64,000 nucleotides of DNA from Leadbettera azotonutricia ZAS-9 (GCF_000214355.1 NC_015577.1:1816453-1880452), one strand, 5' to 3'; shown: positions 1 through 9,647, counted from the first letter of the stretch. Numbers and translations are program-made. The notes: generated from the sequence alone by a model not told the origin.

Positions 1-812
1 TTCTCTTTTCTGAGATTAAAAGGAAACATAATATAAAATTCAAATATTATATTAAGTGTTTTTAAGAATAATAATTCTTGATCGACAAATGTACAATGTT
101 TTAACTCTTCATAACGTTCGTAATAGGCATTTACTTTTCGTATCTCAGCTTGTAATGTTTTAATGCGTACACCAGAGTCATTTCTTTGAAAATAATAATA
201 TTTGTAATTAGAAACGACAGATATCATATTTATTTGTAAAAATAATTTATACATTATAGTAGTGTCTTCAAAAAAAAATTCACCAGCAGGGAATAAGCAA
301 TTTGAAAATAATTTTTTATTATATATTTTATCCCATACATGATTTTTTATTTTACTATCGTATAATAAAAGATCCAAGGCCATCTCTCTGTTTAGTAAAA
401 TATCTATATTAAAAAACTCATCATTATTATTTTTAAAAAACACTGTATCGTATGCATAATAACAGCCACACATTACAATGTCTGCACCAGTTCTGTTATA
501 ATTATCAATTAAAACTTCATACATATCAGTATCTATCCAATCATCAGCATCAACAAAGCCTATTATTTCGCCTTTGGCTATTGCCAAGCCTGCATTGCGG
601 GCATCTGCTACTCCGCTTCGGTTTTTATGGATAATAGTTATACGATTATCTTTTTTTTCATATTCATCGCAAATTTCAGCGCTGCCATCAGTACTATCAT
701 CCACAATAATGATATCTAAATTCTTATAGGTTTGATTTATAATACTTTCGAGACATCGTATTAAATATGGTTTAACATTATATACTGGTATAATAATACT
801 TAATAATTTCAT
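1..812 (-). CDS. Glycosyltransferase family 2, 3' end cut by window edge
   Basis: Transfers a sugar from a nucleotide-sugar donor to a growing surface glycan on the cytoplasmic side of the membrane. The start is the ATG at 812-810, giving MKLLSIIIPVYNV, the classic GT-A N-terminus. The frame stays open for 270 codons to base 1, so the C-terminus is missing. Metal-binding motif DADD lies at residues 88-91, and VDDSTDGS (37-44) is the nucleotide-binding loop. The DNA is AT-rich, as in the next two genes. It is the last visible gene of the minus-strand polysaccharide cluster. The acceptor and sugar cannot be read from the sequence. Confidence 0.9.
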   Translation of the reverse strand, partial: MKLLSIIIPVYNVKPYLIRCLESIINQTYKNLDIIIVDDSTDGSAEICDEYEKKDNRITIIHKNRSGVADARNAGLAIAKGEIIGFVDADDWIDTDMYEVLIDNYNRTGADIVMCGCYYAYDTVFFKNNNDEFFNIDILLNREMALDLLLYDSKIKNHVWDKIYNKKLFSNCLFPAGEFFFEDTTIMYKLFLQINMISVVSNYKYYYFQRNDSGVRIKTLQAEIRKVNAYYERYEELKHCTFVDQELLFLKTLNIIFEFYIMFPFNLRKE

Positions 813-885
813 CTAAGTCTACTTTTATTAGTGGCAAGAGGTTTAATACTCAAAAACATACTTACGCGCGGGAGCCTTGAATTGG

Positions 886-2526
886 TTAAAAATTCCATTT
901 TGCAATTAATTGTAAAGAAAAATTATGCATGAATTTATCTTCAAATTCACTTGTTTTATTAAAATAATAATATGGATTGATTATTAAATTATATAAGAAA
1001 CCACCACCTATGCTTATTTGTTTTGTAACAAAATATCTTGTATTAATTCCTATTATAAAATTTGATTTCCAGCTTGTATAATATTGTCTTTCCAAATTAT
1101 CTTGACTTGCCGAAGCCTCTATTGCTTTGCTGTATAAAAAATTATTATCAGGGTTAGTTCTTTGGATTAATAAAGATGATGTTCCTTTTGGATAATAAAG
1201 CTTAAATTCAAGATATTGGCTATTGCCACCCCATCCGCTTCCCGCCCCTAACCATTGTCCTTGATTTGTGTATCCCTGTTTTATTGTGCCATGGGAATAT
1301 GGTGAATATGCCCATTGGAACTGAAAATCTTGAGACATCTCCATACTATTCCATTCAAAGATTATTTCGCCATATAATTTTTGTTTTGGTACAATATTTA
1401 TTATTTTTTTTAGACCAATAGTATATGTCATAGTATGAAATGGATATCTAAGATAGCCTTCAAATCCTCCTACAGTAAAATCATCAATTCCCAATTCGCT
1501 ATACACTTCAATACTAGCTTGTGGCAATAAATAATATGCACCAAATGACATTTTTTGATCTTCAGTAGTATTATTTTTTTTAGGAACAATAAATTTCAAA
1601 TTTTCCCATTCCCAGGGGACAATACAAACCCGATTTATAAAAAGGGTTAGCCCAGGTAAAAAAGAGGGGGCATAGGCAAAAGATAAACCATGAAACATAT
1701 TATGATCATTTGAATCATCGTTATCAAAATATTTAGATTCGGATAGATAGCCTACCCATATTCTGAATTCTATATCTCCTATATACCAATTGATCCATGG
1801 AATAGTCATCGGTTGTTTTCGTATGCCGATATCAAATTTTGGATACGTTGGAGCATTATTTGAATGTAGTATCGAATTTAGGTAAGATGGGCCAAGCCAT
1901 ATAGCCTGTGTACCAAAACCAATGGTTATTGTTTTCCATGTATAGCGAATTTCGCTATCGCCCCAATCAAAAGTGAAAAATGGATTATCTCCAAAGCGTT
2001 GCGGGGCATCAATAGTGCCCCAAAAATATCCATATTTTTCAGCTTTATCTGTGTAATTAAATCCGGACATTTCGCGTTGGATAAGGTCAAAATCTAGATT
2101 TTGCGAAAACGACAACTGGGGTTTAAATGTTAATTCGATTCCATACCCTTCAAATCTGGCTCCGCTAGTTAAACTCGAATTAAGGCCTTTCCCTTGCCAC
2201 AAAGCCCCATCGTTTTGTCCGTATGGGGAAGCCGTATTATATGAGGCAAATAATTCTGGTCCATATATTCGTATGGAGAAATCATTAAATAAAGGATGTT
2301 TTGTTCCAAGATTTTGTTCCTGCCAGATATGTTCAGTTTGTTTTTTAAAGGACCAGGTTGAATCTGATAATGTACGATAATTTAAAGTAGGGTAGGGTTC
2401 AAAACCCTGTAATGATAAAAAAAAATAATAATCTTCTTCTATTGATTTAAGTGATTCCTGTGCATTAATACTTATTGTGAGCAAAAAAAACAAAAAGATA
2501 AAGGCTTTGATAATTTTATTTTCCAT
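886..2526 (-). CDS. Capsule assembly Wzi-family outer membrane protein
   Basis: Predicted outer-membrane beta-barrel of the Wzi family, which helps anchor or order surface polysaccharide. The chosen start is ATG 2526, giving MENKIIKAFIFLFFLLTISINAQ, a clean signal peptide. A longer reading from 2586 would put twenty hydrophilic residues before it and overlap the ABC gene more. From 2526 the protein has 546 residues. The segment GPSYLNSILHSNNAPTYP is the most Wzi-like stretch. Aromatic, alternating strands run to the end, which closes on WNF as barrel proteins do. It overlaps the end of the ABC transporter gene by 11 bases, so the two are probably co-translated. The DNA is AT-rich. Confidence 0.8.
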   Translation of the reverse strand: MENKIIKAFIFLFFLLTISINAQESLKSIEEDYYFFLSLQGFEPYPTLNYRTLSDSTWSFKKQTEHIWQEQNLGTKHPLFNDFSIRIYGPELFASYNTASPYGQNDGALWQGKGLNSSLTSGARFEGYGIELTFKPQLSFSQNLDFDLIQREMSGFNYTDKAEKYGYFWGTIDAPQRFGDNPFFTFDWGDSEIRYTWKTITIGFGTQAIWLGPSYLNSILHSNNAPTYPKFDIGIRKQPMTIPWINWYIGDIEFRIWVGYLSESKYFDNDDSNDHNMFHGLSFAYAPSFLPGLTLFINRVCIVPWEWENLKFIVPKKNNTTEDQKMSFGAYYLLPQASIEVYSELGIDDFTVGGFEGYLRYPFHTMTYTIGLKKIINIVPKQKLYGEIIFEWNSMEMSQDFQFQWAYSPYSHGTIKQGYTNQGQWLGAGSGWGGNSQYLEFKLYYPKGTSSLLIQRTNPDNNFLYSKAIEASASQDNLERQYYTSWKSNFIIGINTRYFVTKQISIGGGFLYNLIINPYYYFNKTSEFEDKFMHNFSLQLIAKWNF

Positions 2527-3613
2527 CGGCCATTCTTTTAAAGGCTTCATTTTTTTGGTATAATTCTTCATAATTGCCTTTGTCAATTATAATGCCTTTA
2601 TCCATCAGGTAAATTTCATCACAGTGTTTTACAGTAGTGATCCTGTGTGCTATTATAATAATCGTTTTTTTATGACTTACATTTTTTATTGCATCCATAA
2701 TAGCATTTTCAGTTAAACCATCCAAAGCGCTTGTGGCTTCGTCTAAAATAAGAACCGAGGGATCATGGTATACTGCCCGAGCTATGCCGATTCTTTGCCG
2801 CTGTCCACCTGATAAACGGATACCTCGTTCACCTATTATAGTATCGTAATTATCCTTTAATTCAGTCACAATAAAGTCATGAATATTAGCTAATTTGGAG
2901 GCTCTTATTAGCGCATTATTATCTATATTTTTTTGATCAACTCCAAAGGCAATATTATTACGAATTGTATCATCAGTTAGGTAAATTGATTGTGGAACAT
3001 AGCCAAGAGTTTTTTGCCAATTTTTTCTATTTTTATCAGTAAGTTCAATATTATCTATAAAAATTTTTCCTGTTTGGGGCTCTAACAATCCGAGAATTAT
3101 ATCAACAAAGGTTGTTTTCCCGCAGCCAGTAGAGCCAACCAGTGCAATAGAGGTATTGGATGCTATCGAAAGACTCTGATTTTTAATAATATCTATTTTA
3201 CTGGTAGGGTATGCAAAAACGATATTTTCAAGCTTAATTTCTTTGCGGAAATTCATTTTAAGAGTGTTTTCATTTATTAATGCACTACCATCGGGAAGTC
3301 CGCGGAAATCTCGATTTAAATTTTCTACGATTGGGAAATTATATTTAATACTTGCATTGGCCCTGAATATTTTTTGAAGCAGAGGTAAAAGACGATAAGC
3401 ACCAAAGACGTATATAGTCAAAACAGGGAGAAATTCATCAATCTTTGAGCCAGAATGGATTAAAAAAATAATTACGCCGATTATTCCACCAATAGCGATA
3501 GTTTCAATCAAATATTTAGGAAGATCGTTGACTACCTCGCTTACTGCATCATTCATGGCATATTTTTTTTGAAGGTTCGGAAAAAAATTTGAGGAAAACT
3601 TTTTCTTTCCCAA
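2516..3613 (-). CDS. ABC flippase, ATPase half (downstream part of frameshifted gene)
   Basis: This is the C-terminal part of a type IV (MsbA/PglK-like) exporter that would flip lipid-linked glycans. It contains the last membrane helices and a full nucleotide-binding domain: Walker A GSTGCGKTT (160-168), signature LSGGQ (267-271) and Walker B VLILDE (287-292) of this reading. The first residues up to about QKKYAMNDA come from the overlap with the upstream half in another frame, so the listed start is not a natural one. Homologous sequence resumes in register at KKYAMNDAVSE. One fewer A in the A8 tract at 3563-3570 would join both halves into a protein of about 600 residues. Confidence 0.75.
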   Translation of the reverse strand: MGKKKFSSNFFPNLQKKYAMNDAVSEVVNDLPKYLIETIAIGGIIGVIIFLIHSGSKIDEFLPVLTIYVFGAYRLLPLLQKIFRANASIKYNFPIVENLNRDFRGLPDGSALINENTLKMNFRKEIKLENIVFAYPTSKIDIIKNQSLSIASNTSIALVGSTGCGKTTFVDIILGLLEPQTGKIFIDNIELTDKNRKNWQKTLGYVPQSIYLTDDTIRNNIAFGVDQKNIDNNALIRASKLANIHDFIVTELKDNYDTIIGERGIRLSGGQRQRIGIARAVYHDPSVLILDEATSALDGLTENAIMDAIKNVSHKKTIIIIAHRITTVKHCDEIYLMDKGIIIDKGNYEELYQKNEAFKRMADGK

Positions 3614-4304
3614 GGATTTTTATATCCTTTATTCCACCGAAAGTTTCATTGATATATTTATATTTTAATGTATTATAAACGGATCTTTCTTTTCCTTTTC
3701 TTGAGAGAAATTTACGAGTTATTGTAAAAATGACGATATATGAAACGCTTAAGACCATGCTTATGATAAGTGCCAGAAGTGGATTCATTATTATTAATAA
3801 AATAATTATTGCCAATGCAATTATAGAACTGGAAATAAGCTGAAGCAGATTAATAAGTTCATTTCTAACAAAAGTACCGACATCACCTAAAATATTTCTT
3901 GATAGTTCTGCAGTATTTATGTTTAAGAAAAAAATATAAGGCTGTCTTAGATATTTTTCCATTAGACGCATGGCTATAGAGTGCTGTCTTTTCCCGCAAT
4001 AGTAATATATAATAAAATTGATTAAAGAAAGAAATAAATTACTCAAAGCCAAAACAATTATAACAAGTATGCCAGATACGATTATAAAATCATTGTCTGA
4101 TGTAAAATTAAAAAAAGTATAAATTTTATTTAAATAGACATTAGAGTAAATAATTTGAGGGTTTGACACTATCGAAATGAAAGGACCGATTGAACCGATA
4201 CCTAATAGTTCAACAAATCCCATTATGAGTAGTGATAAAAATATAAAAATTAATTGGCGTTTTTCCCGTTTGTCAAGCAACGAGAGAATCAAATGGAATT
4301 TCAT
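3549..4304 (-). CDS. ABC flippase, membrane half (upstream part of frameshifted gene)
   Basis: N-terminal part of the same exporter. MKFHLILSLLDKREKRQL is followed by about five hydrophobic helices and the coupling region ending IKDIKILGKEKVF, typical of PglK and MsbA relatives. The frame ends at a TGA (3549-3551) just after an A8 tract on the coding strand (T8 on the plus strand, 3563-3570). The downstream frame continues the expected sequence as KKYAMNDA. Joining needs a +1 shift or loss of one A. Causes could be assembly error, a disabled allele, phase variation, or transcript slippage on the A8 run. It sits 15 bases after ugd. Confidence 0.75.
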   Translation of the reverse strand: MKFHLILSLLDKREKRQLIFIFLSLLIMGFVELLGIGSIGPFISIVSNPQIIYSNVYLNKIYTFFNFTSDNDFIIVSGILVIIVLALSNLFLSLINFIIYYYCGKRQHSIAMRLMEKYLRQPYIFFLNINTAELSRNILGDVGTFVRNELINLLQLISSSIIALAIIILLIIMNPLLALIISMVLSVSYIVIFTITRKFLSRKGKERSVYNTLKYKYINETFGGIKDIKILGKEKVFLKFFSEPSKKICHE

Positions 4305-4319
4305 ATATCCTCATAATAA

Positions 4320-5651
4320 TTATTTACCTATAGCGAAATAAATTAATCCGATTTCTTCAATTTCATTGCGTTTATAGATATTCCTCAAATCGAAAAAATA
4401 GGGCAACGCAAGAAGTTTTTTAATCCGTGGAAGGTCGAGATTTCTAAATTGATTCCATGGGGTCAGAATTACCAGGGCATCAGCGTTTTCAATAGCATCA
4501 TATTCATCCCGAGCAAAATAAACATAATCTTTTATCGACTCAAATCGCCAGAGTGCCTCTTTCATTGCTGCAGGATCCCAAACCTTCAATTTAGCTCCCT
4601 TGGAAGCAAGTCCTTCACAAATAAGGATAGCCGGAGACTCCCGCATATCATCGGTATTTTGCTTAAAAGCCAAACCCAGAATAGCAATTGTTTTGCCGGA
4701 CAAGGAACCATGTCTGCCCATGCCTGATTCGATTTTTTCTATCATTCGGATTTTTTGCCGTTTATTGGCTTCGATGGTAGTTTCTACCAAAGAAAGATGC
4801 TCGCCGTAGTCCTTCCCAATCTGAGCCATGGCTTGGGTATCCTTGGGAAAGCAGGAGCCGCCATAGCCAGGCCCGGGATGGAGGAATTTTGAACCTATCC
4901 TTCCGTCTCGACCTACAGCTTTAGCTACATCCTGAACGTTGGCCCCGACCTTTTCGCAAAGATTTGCTATCTCGTTAATAAAGGTAATCTTTAAAGCCAA
5001 AAACGAATTAGAGGCATATTTAATCATTTCTGCCGATTCCAGGTTTGTTTCTATAAAAGGGGTCTCGTTAAGATAAAGAGATCGATAAATATCCTTCATA
5101 ATTTTCCGGGATCTTTCGTTCTCCAAACCAATAACCACACGATCAGGATGGGTAAAATCCTGTACCGCAGAGCCTTCTCTTAAGAATTCTGGATTGGAAA
5201 CCACATCGAAGGGAATGTCTTTGCCTCTTATTAAAAGTTCATCCTTAATCCATCCATATACTTTGCGGGCTGTTCCCACAGGAACCGTGCTTTTATCAAC
5301 AACCACTGTGTAAGATTCAATGACCTGTCCGATTTTCCGGGCAACTTCCTTGACATAGCGAAGGTCAGCGCTGCCATCATCTGCCGGGGGAGTGCCTACG
5401 GCGATAAATAACACGTTGTTTGCCGTGACTGCGGCCTCAAAATCGGTCGTAAAATGCAACCTCCCTGCCTTGGTGTTGCGTTCCACAATCAGGTCAAGCC
5501 CCGGTTCATAAATGGGAATTTCCCCTCTTTGGAGGATATCTATTTTTTCAGAATTATTGTCTATGCAGGTAACCATGTTGCCAAAATCAGCGAGGCAGGC
5601 GCCGGATACCAGGCCAACATATCCAGTGCCAATAACCGCAATATTTATCAT
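4320..5651 (-). CDS. ugd: UDP-glucose 6-dehydrogenase
   Basis: Oxidises UDP-glucose to UDP-glucuronate with two NAD+, supplying acidic sugar for surface polysaccharide. The N-terminal Rossmann motif GTGYVG is at residues 8-13. The catalytic cysteine is Cys267 in GPGYGGSCFPKDT. The C-terminal UDP-binding domain includes ILGLAFKQNTDDMRESPA. At 443 residues it is full length for the family. The ATG at 5651 is preceded by TTGGAG at suitable spacing. It lies between the AlbA_2 gene and the ABC flippase in the same direction, which fits a glycan role. Another acidic UDP-sugar dehydrogenase of this family is possible but less likely. Confidence 0.93.
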   Translation of the reverse strand: MINIAVIGTGYVGLVSGACLADFGNMVTCIDNNSEKIDILQRGEIPIYEPGLDLIVERNTKAGRLHFTTDFEAAVTANNVLFIAVGTPPADDGSADLRYVKEVARKIGQVIESYTVVVDKSTVPVGTARKVYGWIKDELLIRGKDIPFDVVSNPEFLREGSAVQDFTHPDRVVIGLENERSRKIMKDIYRSLYLNETPFIETNLESAEMIKYASNSFLALKITFINEIANLCEKVGANVQDVAKAVGRDGRIGSKFLHPGPGYGGSCFPKDTQAMAQIGKDYGEHLSLVETTIEANKRQKIRMIEKIESGMGRHGSLSGKTIAILGLAFKQNTDDMRESPAILICEGLASKGAKLKVWDPAAMKEALWRFESIKDYVYFARDEYDAIENADALVILTPWNQFRNLDLPRIKKLLALPYFFDLRNIYKRNEIEEIGLIYFAIGK

Positions 5652-5693
5652 TTATTCAGCTCCAAGAAGGATTTTTTTAGAAGAGATTTAATT

Positions 5694-6872
5694 TCACGTT
5701 TTTCTTTTGATAACCACTTTAAATTGGTTGTTTACGATATCATTTTCCATAATAATTTCCGGATATAAGTTGTATGACCGGATTATTCCTGTGCCAAGCC
5801 CCTTATAAGGCAGGATAAACTGGGCTGTGGACAATAATATCGGATTGCGGGCAATGGAAACGCCGTTTTTTATATTTTCGATGGTAAGCGAATTGGGTAA
5901 TTTCCCAGGGCTTATGATTTCTACACGATTGGAATATATTATAACTTTTATTGTGGAAGAAATATAATAATCCCTATGCACCAGGGCGTTTACAATTAGT
6001 TCTTCAAAGACCTCATAAGGTATTTCCCATTTTGTAGGGCTGTTAAAACCAGTGGTTTCAGGGACTTTCTTCATATTCCTGTCAATGAAATCCATTGTTC
6101 TTTGAAAGACTATGGGAATTGTCCCATCGATAATTCCTTCACTATCTATGAATGTATTTTCAATTTTTGGACCGTCAATTGAAACACACTGAATAGAAAA
6201 CTGGGGTCGGAGCAGATGCCTTTTTTTGGAAAACAGCAAAAGGCATGTCAGGTTCAATAGATCATTTTTACATAAATCTAAATTCGCAAGTATCTTTTCA
6301 ACATCTATATTTAGATCTTCAATTGACTTTTTATATTTCCGCAATATAAATGAATTAAATTGATCCAAATCAATATCATTTATAGAGCTTCCATTTATTA
6401 ATGATTCATCGGCGTATAACGATTTTCTACTCTGTAATAAACGGGCTATTTCATCATTGGAAGTGACTTTTCTCTTATCGGCTCCATTTTTTACATAAAT
6501 AGTGCCATTTGAATCTTTATAAGGCTTATCACCGCCTTCATTGACCGTAACAACAACAATATTATTGCCTTGAACGGGAATCGTTTCGGTTATCAAATAA
6601 ACAGGCGGATATACTTTCTGAGATGCTGTGTTTACCAATTGCTGATTTAATTGCTGTATCTCTGCAAACGAAAGTCCATTCAATTTACCGGTTTTATCAT
6701 TTATCCCAAACAGGATAATACCGCCCTGGGAATTCGAAAAAGCAATTAACTCATGAGCAAGGGTGTCAAGATGGGGCAAGCGCTCCTTGAATTGAACTTT
6801 GCTGGATTCCCCGCCCTGTATTATTGCAAGCAATTCTTGTTCATTCATAGCTATGCTGTTACCGTTTTCCAT
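5694..6872 (-). CDS. AlbA_2 (Schlafen-like) domain protein with C-terminal ATPase-like domain
   Basis: The N-terminal AlbA_2 domain covers about residues 10-130, with VQFKERLPHLDTLAHEL and AFSNSQGGIILFGI as its hallmark strands. A C-terminal HATPase_c_4-like domain contains FEELIVNALVHRDY (near 290) and the glycine-rich GLGTGIIRSYN lid. Such proteins are usually annotated as transcriptional regulators or ATP-binding proteins, and some relatives are nucleic-acid-binding defence or toxin factors; the actual role is unknown. It has no obvious link to sugar metabolism, yet it lies in line within the polysaccharide cluster, 42 bases before ugd. A second in-frame ATG at 6848 is possible as start. 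Confidence 0.8.
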   Translation of the reverse strand: MENGNSIAMNEQELLAIIQGGESSKVQFKERLPHLDTLAHELIAFSNSQGGIILFGINDKTGKLNGLSFAEIQQLNQQLVNTASQKVYPPVYLITETIPVQGNNIVVVTVNEGGDKPYKDSNGTIYVKNGADKRKVTSNDEIARLLQSRKSLYADESLINGSSINDIDLDQFNSFILRKYKKSIEDLNIDVEKILANLDLCKNDLLNLTCLLLFSKKRHLLRPQFSIQCVSIDGPKIENTFIDSEGIIDGTIPIVFQRTMDFIDRNMKKVPETTGFNSPTKWEIPYEVFEELIVNALVHRDYYISSTIKVIIYSNRVEIISPGKLPNSLTIENIKNGVSIARNPILLSTAQFILPYKGLGTGIIRSYNLYPEIIMENDIVNNQFKVVIKRKT

Positions 6873-6899
6873 GGGCCAATAGGTAATTTCCTGCTCATT

Positions 6900-8435
6900 C
6901 TAATAATGATGCCCCATGCCTATGAATATCTCGTCCCATTTGGGGATGTCGCCTGTCTGGATAATTTTCTTAAGGTTATAGCCGACGCTGGCACGCAGAT
7001 AGAGGCTGCGCATAAAGGCGGGGAATACTATTACTTCTACGCCGGCGGTATAGAGGGCGTCTTTAAAATTAAAACCGGAGCCTTCTTCCGGAATGTCCTT
7101 GAACCGGTTATAGGGGCCTTTGAAAAGGGCCATGTCAAAGAAGGGGGAGAAATGGAGGTCGAAGTCGATAAGGCGCAGTTTACGGTTGCTGTACCATTCG
7201 GATGGAGTAAAATGAATAAGCCTGAAGGGGAAGTCGATATTAAAGGAGAGCATGTTTTCCGCGCGTATGCGGTTGTTTATAATGCCACGCAATGCGCCGC
7301 CCGCATCGTAAAGCACGTCGTTGAACCATTGGCGGTATTCGAGCTTTGCGCTAATCCCAAGGAGTTTGCCAAAAGTGTGGTAATAGGTGGTGTTGGCTGT
7401 AAGGCTGCTGGACCAGTCATTGGGGACAATAAAAAAAGAATTGCTGTTGCTTATGGAAGCCTCGAGTCCTTCGCGGTAATTGCCTATCCAGTTGACCCTG
7501 CCAAAGCCTACAGAATGGCTAAAGGTTACGGTGGGCCTCCGGGGTTCGTCTACGCCCCCCTTGGTATACGATATTTTGGCGGCAAGCCTGGGGGTATAGG
7601 TTAATGCGCCCCATTCCCCTACTTCAACCCCAAGGGGTATGCGCCATGAAGTGAACACTTCGCTTGAGGCATAAGGGCCGTCGAAGTAATCTTCCGTAAT
7701 ACCGTAGCGGTCTTTGACGCTGTCGCTGTTCTCCTCGTTAAAAATAATGTATTCATTAAAGCCGAAGGTAAACGTAGTGGATTTAAAGGGCAGCTCCATG
7801 GAAATGCCGGTTACATTCCTGTAATAGAGGGGCTCTCCGACAGTGTACGAAAAGTCATGGTCAAAATTAATGCTCCAGTCAAAGCCGCCGGCCCGGAAGG
7901 GTATGTCCGAATCTATGCTAAAGCTGAACGTATTGTTGTCGTCGTTGTCGCGTTCGTAACCAAAGTCCACCCTCAACGCGGACATGGTGCCAAAGAAGTT
8001 ATAGTCCCTGGCTTTAATAATGAACTTGAAGCCGTCGTTGCTGTCGTACTGGGGGTAGGGCAGGGCTATGATGTTCCAGGTGTCTTTTACATGGATCAGG
8101 AGATCCACCGGGATGGCGCCGTCAGCGTCGGGGTTTCCAAGGGCATACTCTATGGAAGCGCTTTCGAGAACCCGCTGGTTTAGAAGGGCCTGGGTTTTCC
8201 GGGCTATATAGCGATCCAGGGCTGCTTTTCCCAGGAGGCGTTCGCCTTCTTTAAATTCGCCATTGTAAATAATGGCAAAAGGCCGGGTGCGGCCGTTAAA
8301 GTCAAAATCGAGGTTTCTTATTGTGTAAACAGTTTGGGCATCGCCTGAGGCATCGGGGATAGGTTCGGCTTCCTGGGTCCAAAGCATGGGACAGAGGGAA
8401 AATGCAGCGGCTAGCAGGATCAGGAATTTCTTCAT
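6900..8435 (-). CDS. Predicted outer membrane beta-barrel with short periplasmic POTRA-like domain
   Basis: The 511-residue protein begins with a signal peptide (MKKFLILLAAAFSLCPMLWTQ). A mixed alpha/beta segment of about 100 residues (YTIRNLDFDFNGRT through VDLLIHVKDTWNII) resembles a POTRA-type domain. The rest is alternating aromatic and polar strands ending in a terminal tyrosine (GMGHHY), typical of a barrel. It resembles truncated BamA/D15-like surface antigens, but I cannot name the family firmly. Its ATG overlaps the aroB stop as TAATG, so it is translationally coupled to aroB. A role in envelope assembly is an inference. Confidence 0.6.
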   Translation of the reverse strand: MKKFLILLAAAFSLCPMLWTQEAEPIPDASGDAQTVYTIRNLDFDFNGRTRPFAIIYNGEFKEGERLLGKAALDRYIARKTQALLNQRVLESASIEYALGNPDADGAIPVDLLIHVKDTWNIIALPYPQYDSNDGFKFIIKARDYNFFGTMSALRVDFGYERDNDDNNTFSFSIDSDIPFRAGGFDWSINFDHDFSYTVGEPLYYRNVTGISMELPFKSTTFTFGFNEYIIFNEENSDSVKDRYGITEDYFDGPYASSEVFTSWRIPLGVEVGEWGALTYTPRLAAKISYTKGGVDEPRRPTVTFSHSVGFGRVNWIGNYREGLEASISNSNSFFIVPNDWSSSLTANTTYYHTFGKLLGISAKLEYRQWFNDVLYDAGGALRGIINNRIRAENMLSFNIDFPFRLIHFTPSEWYSNRKLRLIDFDLHFSPFFDMALFKGPYNRFKDIPEEGSGFNFKDALYTAGVEVIVFPAFMRSLYLRASVGYNLKKIIQTGDIPKWDEIFIGMGHHY

Positions 8436-9523
8436 TATTGGGACTCTCTGTTGATTATTTTTTTTGGCAGGGGGCTTCCGTCGGGAATCTGCGCTATTTC
8501 CGCGCCTTGCGGCGCAGGGACTATAAAGGCAAGGGTTCTGTTTTGTTTCTTTTTGTCGCTGGACATAGCTTTTAGCATTTCTTCTGCGGGGATATTCAGG
8601 GGGTGGGGCGCCCTGGTTTCATAGCCAAAATCGTTAAGCAGCGCGATTATTTCGGCTGCCCTTTTTTGAGGGGTTATGTTGAGTTCCATCCCCAGTTCGC
8701 AGGAGCGGGCTATGCCCCAGGCTACGGCTTCGCCGTGGGATATTTTCCCCAGCCCTGCGGCGGATTCCAGGGCATGGCCAAAGGTATGGCCAAGGTTAAG
8801 GAGGGCCCGCATCTTCCCTGTTTCTTTTGGATCCTGCTCCACAATGCGGCCTTTGAATTCCACGGCCTTTGCGATGCAGGCATCCAGGTTTTCCCTGCCC
8901 TGCTTTAAGGTCTTAATCTGGTTCAAAAAATCAGCATCCGAGAGTATGGCTGTTTTTATTAGCTCCGCCATGCCCGATTTCCATTCCCGTTGGGGCAGGG
9001 TTTCGAGGCTGCAAAGGGGCATGAACACCCGGGAAGCGGGGTAGAAAGTCCCCACCAGGTTCTTGATGCCCAGATAGTCAAATCCTGCCTTGCCCCCAAG
9101 GGCCGCGTCCGCCATGCCAAGGAGTGTCGTGGAAACCAGGGAGAGCTTTGCGCCCCTCATATACACAGAGGCCGCAAAAGCGGTCAGGTCGCTTATGACG
9201 CCTCCGCCTATCCCCACAAAAAGGCCATCCCTGCCAAGGCCCGCTTCCCTGGCCGCTTTGATGATTGCTTCGGCAGAAGCCCAGTTTTTATGGGTTTCGC
9301 CGCTTTGAAGGACGCAGACAGGGATCAAGGTTTCGCTGGATTCCTGTATTTTCCGGGCTATTGGCTGGGTATTCGCATCGCAGACGAGCAGGATCCTGCG
9401 GCTTTTATCTTCCGGAGCGTGAATTCCGGAATTTTGAAGATCTTCAATGCCCGGCAGGCTATCCTGGATAAAAACTGCGGAGTTTTGGCCTCCAAAGTTG
9501 AAGTTATATGTAAATTTGGGCAA
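8435..9523 (-). CDS. aroB: 3-dehydroquinate synthase
   Basis: Converts DAHP to 3-dehydroquinate in the shikimate pathway, using NAD and a divalent metal. Family hallmarks are present: the glycine-rich GIGGGVISDLTAF, the substrate loop TTLLGMADAALGGKAG, and the metal-binding LNLGHTFGHALE. The 362-residue length is normal. It sits inside a surface-polysaccharide cluster immediately before an outer-membrane protein gene. Sedoheptulose-7-phosphate cyclases share this fold, but the motifs fit AroB best. The 124 bases between this start and the preceding FAD-subunit gene hold nothing I can identify. Confidence 0.9.
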   Translation of the reverse strand: MPKFTYNFNFGGQNSAVFIQDSLPGIEDLQNSGIHAPEDKSRRILLVCDANTQPIARKIQESSETLIPVCVLQSGETHKNWASAEAIIKAAREAGLGRDGLFVGIGGGVISDLTAFAASVYMRGAKLSLVSTTLLGMADAALGGKAGFDYLGIKNLVGTFYPASRVFMPLCSLETLPQREWKSGMAELIKTAILSDADFLNQIKTLKQGRENLDACIAKAVEFKGRIVEQDPKETGKMRALLNLGHTFGHALESAAGLGKISHGEAVAWGIARSCELGMELNITPQKRAAEIIALLNDFGYETRAPHPLNIPAEEMLKAMSSDKKKQNRTLAFIVPAPQGAEIAQIPDGSPLPKKIINRESQ

Positions 9524-9647
9524 AAATCGGCCTTTCCGAAGGGTTTCGGAGAAAAAACAGGACTATACCCCAGGGAATTGGCCGGGCCGCCGAAACATGC
9601 TCCGGTTTCCTTAGAGTTTGTTCACGTATCTATCAACATAACATGGA

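Noticed and set aside
3563-3570. Programmed -1 frameshift in the ABC gene
   Set aside because: Joining the halves needs +1 (or loss of one A), not -1, so the usual slippery-heptamer mechanism does not apply.
6753-7604. 283-codon open frame opposite the outer-membrane barrel gene
   Set aside because: Minus-strand gene has signal peptide, barrel terminus and aroB coupling; this frame has none of these.
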